This document shows positions 63,721-64,000 of a DNA stretch of 64,000 nt, piece by piece. Source of the stretch: Paenibacillus hemerocallicola (GTDB taxonomy: Bacteria > Bacillota > Bacilli > Paenibacillales > NBRC-103111); contig NZ_VDCQ01000009.1 in NCBI RefSeq assembly GCF_006265175.1, positions 119,402 to 183,401 of the forward strand, written 5' to 3'. The notes beneath the pieces are model-generated. The model saw nothing but the letters and a program-made list of their open reading frames with translations, ran no database searches and had not been told where the DNA came from. A program made the position numbers and the translations under genes. Positions within the stretch are counted from its first letter, which is position 1. Every line of letters begins with the position of its first letter.

Positions 63721-64000
63721 ATGTTACTTATAGTAGCACCGTATCGACAGGACGTCAACGGTTTTCTTTTGAAAAAAAATTGTCGTCGATCGCCGTTAGC
63801 GGAGAGTGTGCATATAGCCCCGATCGTACCGGGAGCTTTGCTGTAAGTCCTGCTTTCCGTGGCCGTTCCTGCGGCTGCAACCTCCGCGCCAGGCCGGGGA
63901 AGCCCAGTAATAAAGCTCAAACAAGCACTATTTGCGCCAACATACGTTCGCTTCCGAGAAATAGTGCTGAAACGTGCTTTATCTTCCGCCTTTTCCCTTT
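63721..64000. repeat. Window end: non-coding, with AGCACTATTT hairpin
   Basis: No supported gene. Inverted repeat AGCACTATTT/AAATAGTGCT (63924-63933/63959-63968), with flanks TAAAGC and GCTTTA that also pair, forms a 75-bp palindromic unit (63911-63981), likely another intergenic repeat or a terminator of a gene beyond the window. Confidence 0.5.

Noticed and set aside
63711..63920. 69-aa minus-strand frame near the window end
   Set aside because: No ribosome site, and its N-terminal side lies in a repeat-like palindrome region.

Overview
The window is bacterial chromosome, most likely from a member of the Paenibacillaceae (Paenibacillus/Cohnella-like). The evidence is a mid-GC Firmicute style with strong GGAGG ribosome binding sites on nearly every gene, a sufCDS-B gene order, a lipoprotein with a copper-amine-oxidase-like domain fused to NlpC/P60, DUF1802, YunC and DUF423 proteins, a Bacillus-type PerR box, and intergenic palindrome arrays of the kind I associate with this family. 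No rRNA, tRNA, CRISPR array or intact transposase was seen.

Layout. 1-11.3 kb is housekeeping: the end of moaE, an NlpC/P60 lipoprotein, the Suf Fe-S operon (no sufU between sufS and sufB), a DUF1802 protein, a Dps ferritin, and mtnK-mtnA of methionine salvage. 11.3-37.5 kb is one large minus-strand exopolysaccharide (EPS) locus. It starts with a degenerate PilZ protein, then the chain-length/tyrosine-kinase pair, an intergenic RNA candidate placed like the Bacillus EAR/epsC element, an EpsC/PglF-type dehydratase, flippase, polymerase, several GT4 glycosyltransferases, an amidotransferase, sugar-acid genes (two UDP-sugar dehydrogenases, one epimerase), two initiating sugar transferases, an ATP-grasp/HAD pair, an EpsN/PglE aminotransferase, GtaB, a formyltransferase, a FemAB-like protein and an acyltransferase. 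Taken together the genes predict a polysaccharide with N-formylated 4-amino-4,6-dideoxy sugar and amidated or amino-acylated uronic acid (inference).

The most interesting system is regulatory. An XRE repressor gene (37704-38078) lies next to the EPS locus, and the window holds five exact copies of a 15-bp palindrome GATAC-N5-GTATC plus four one-mismatch copies. Chance expectation for the exact form is about 0.06 in 64 kb. In three promoters the site sits exactly in the 17-bp spacer between -35 and -10 (EPS/PilZ, a 67-aa basic protein, a 50-aa protein). In a fourth it covers the -10 (a phage-like 68-aa protein). Further copies lie in front of two tailspike-like beta-helix proteins. This looks like a SinR-like local regulon joining EPS, two extracellular beta-helix proteins and several tiny unknown proteins.

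40.9-52.7 kb carries YunC, a FAD oxidoreductase, a Gly/Tyr-rich protein, a PerR-box-controlled redox operon (thioredoxin-reductase-like, glutaredoxin-like, peroxiredoxin), a sugar isomerase/dehydrogenase pair, a mutarotase-like protein, RecQ, and three gene remnants. 52.7-54.6 kb is a repeat-rich non-coding stretch with a 14-bp minisatellite and palindrome arrays. 54.6-63.5 kb is an Opp/Dpp-type ABC importer operon and a sulfatase, with a 203-bp MITE-like hairpin flanked by a 9-bp direct repeat between them.
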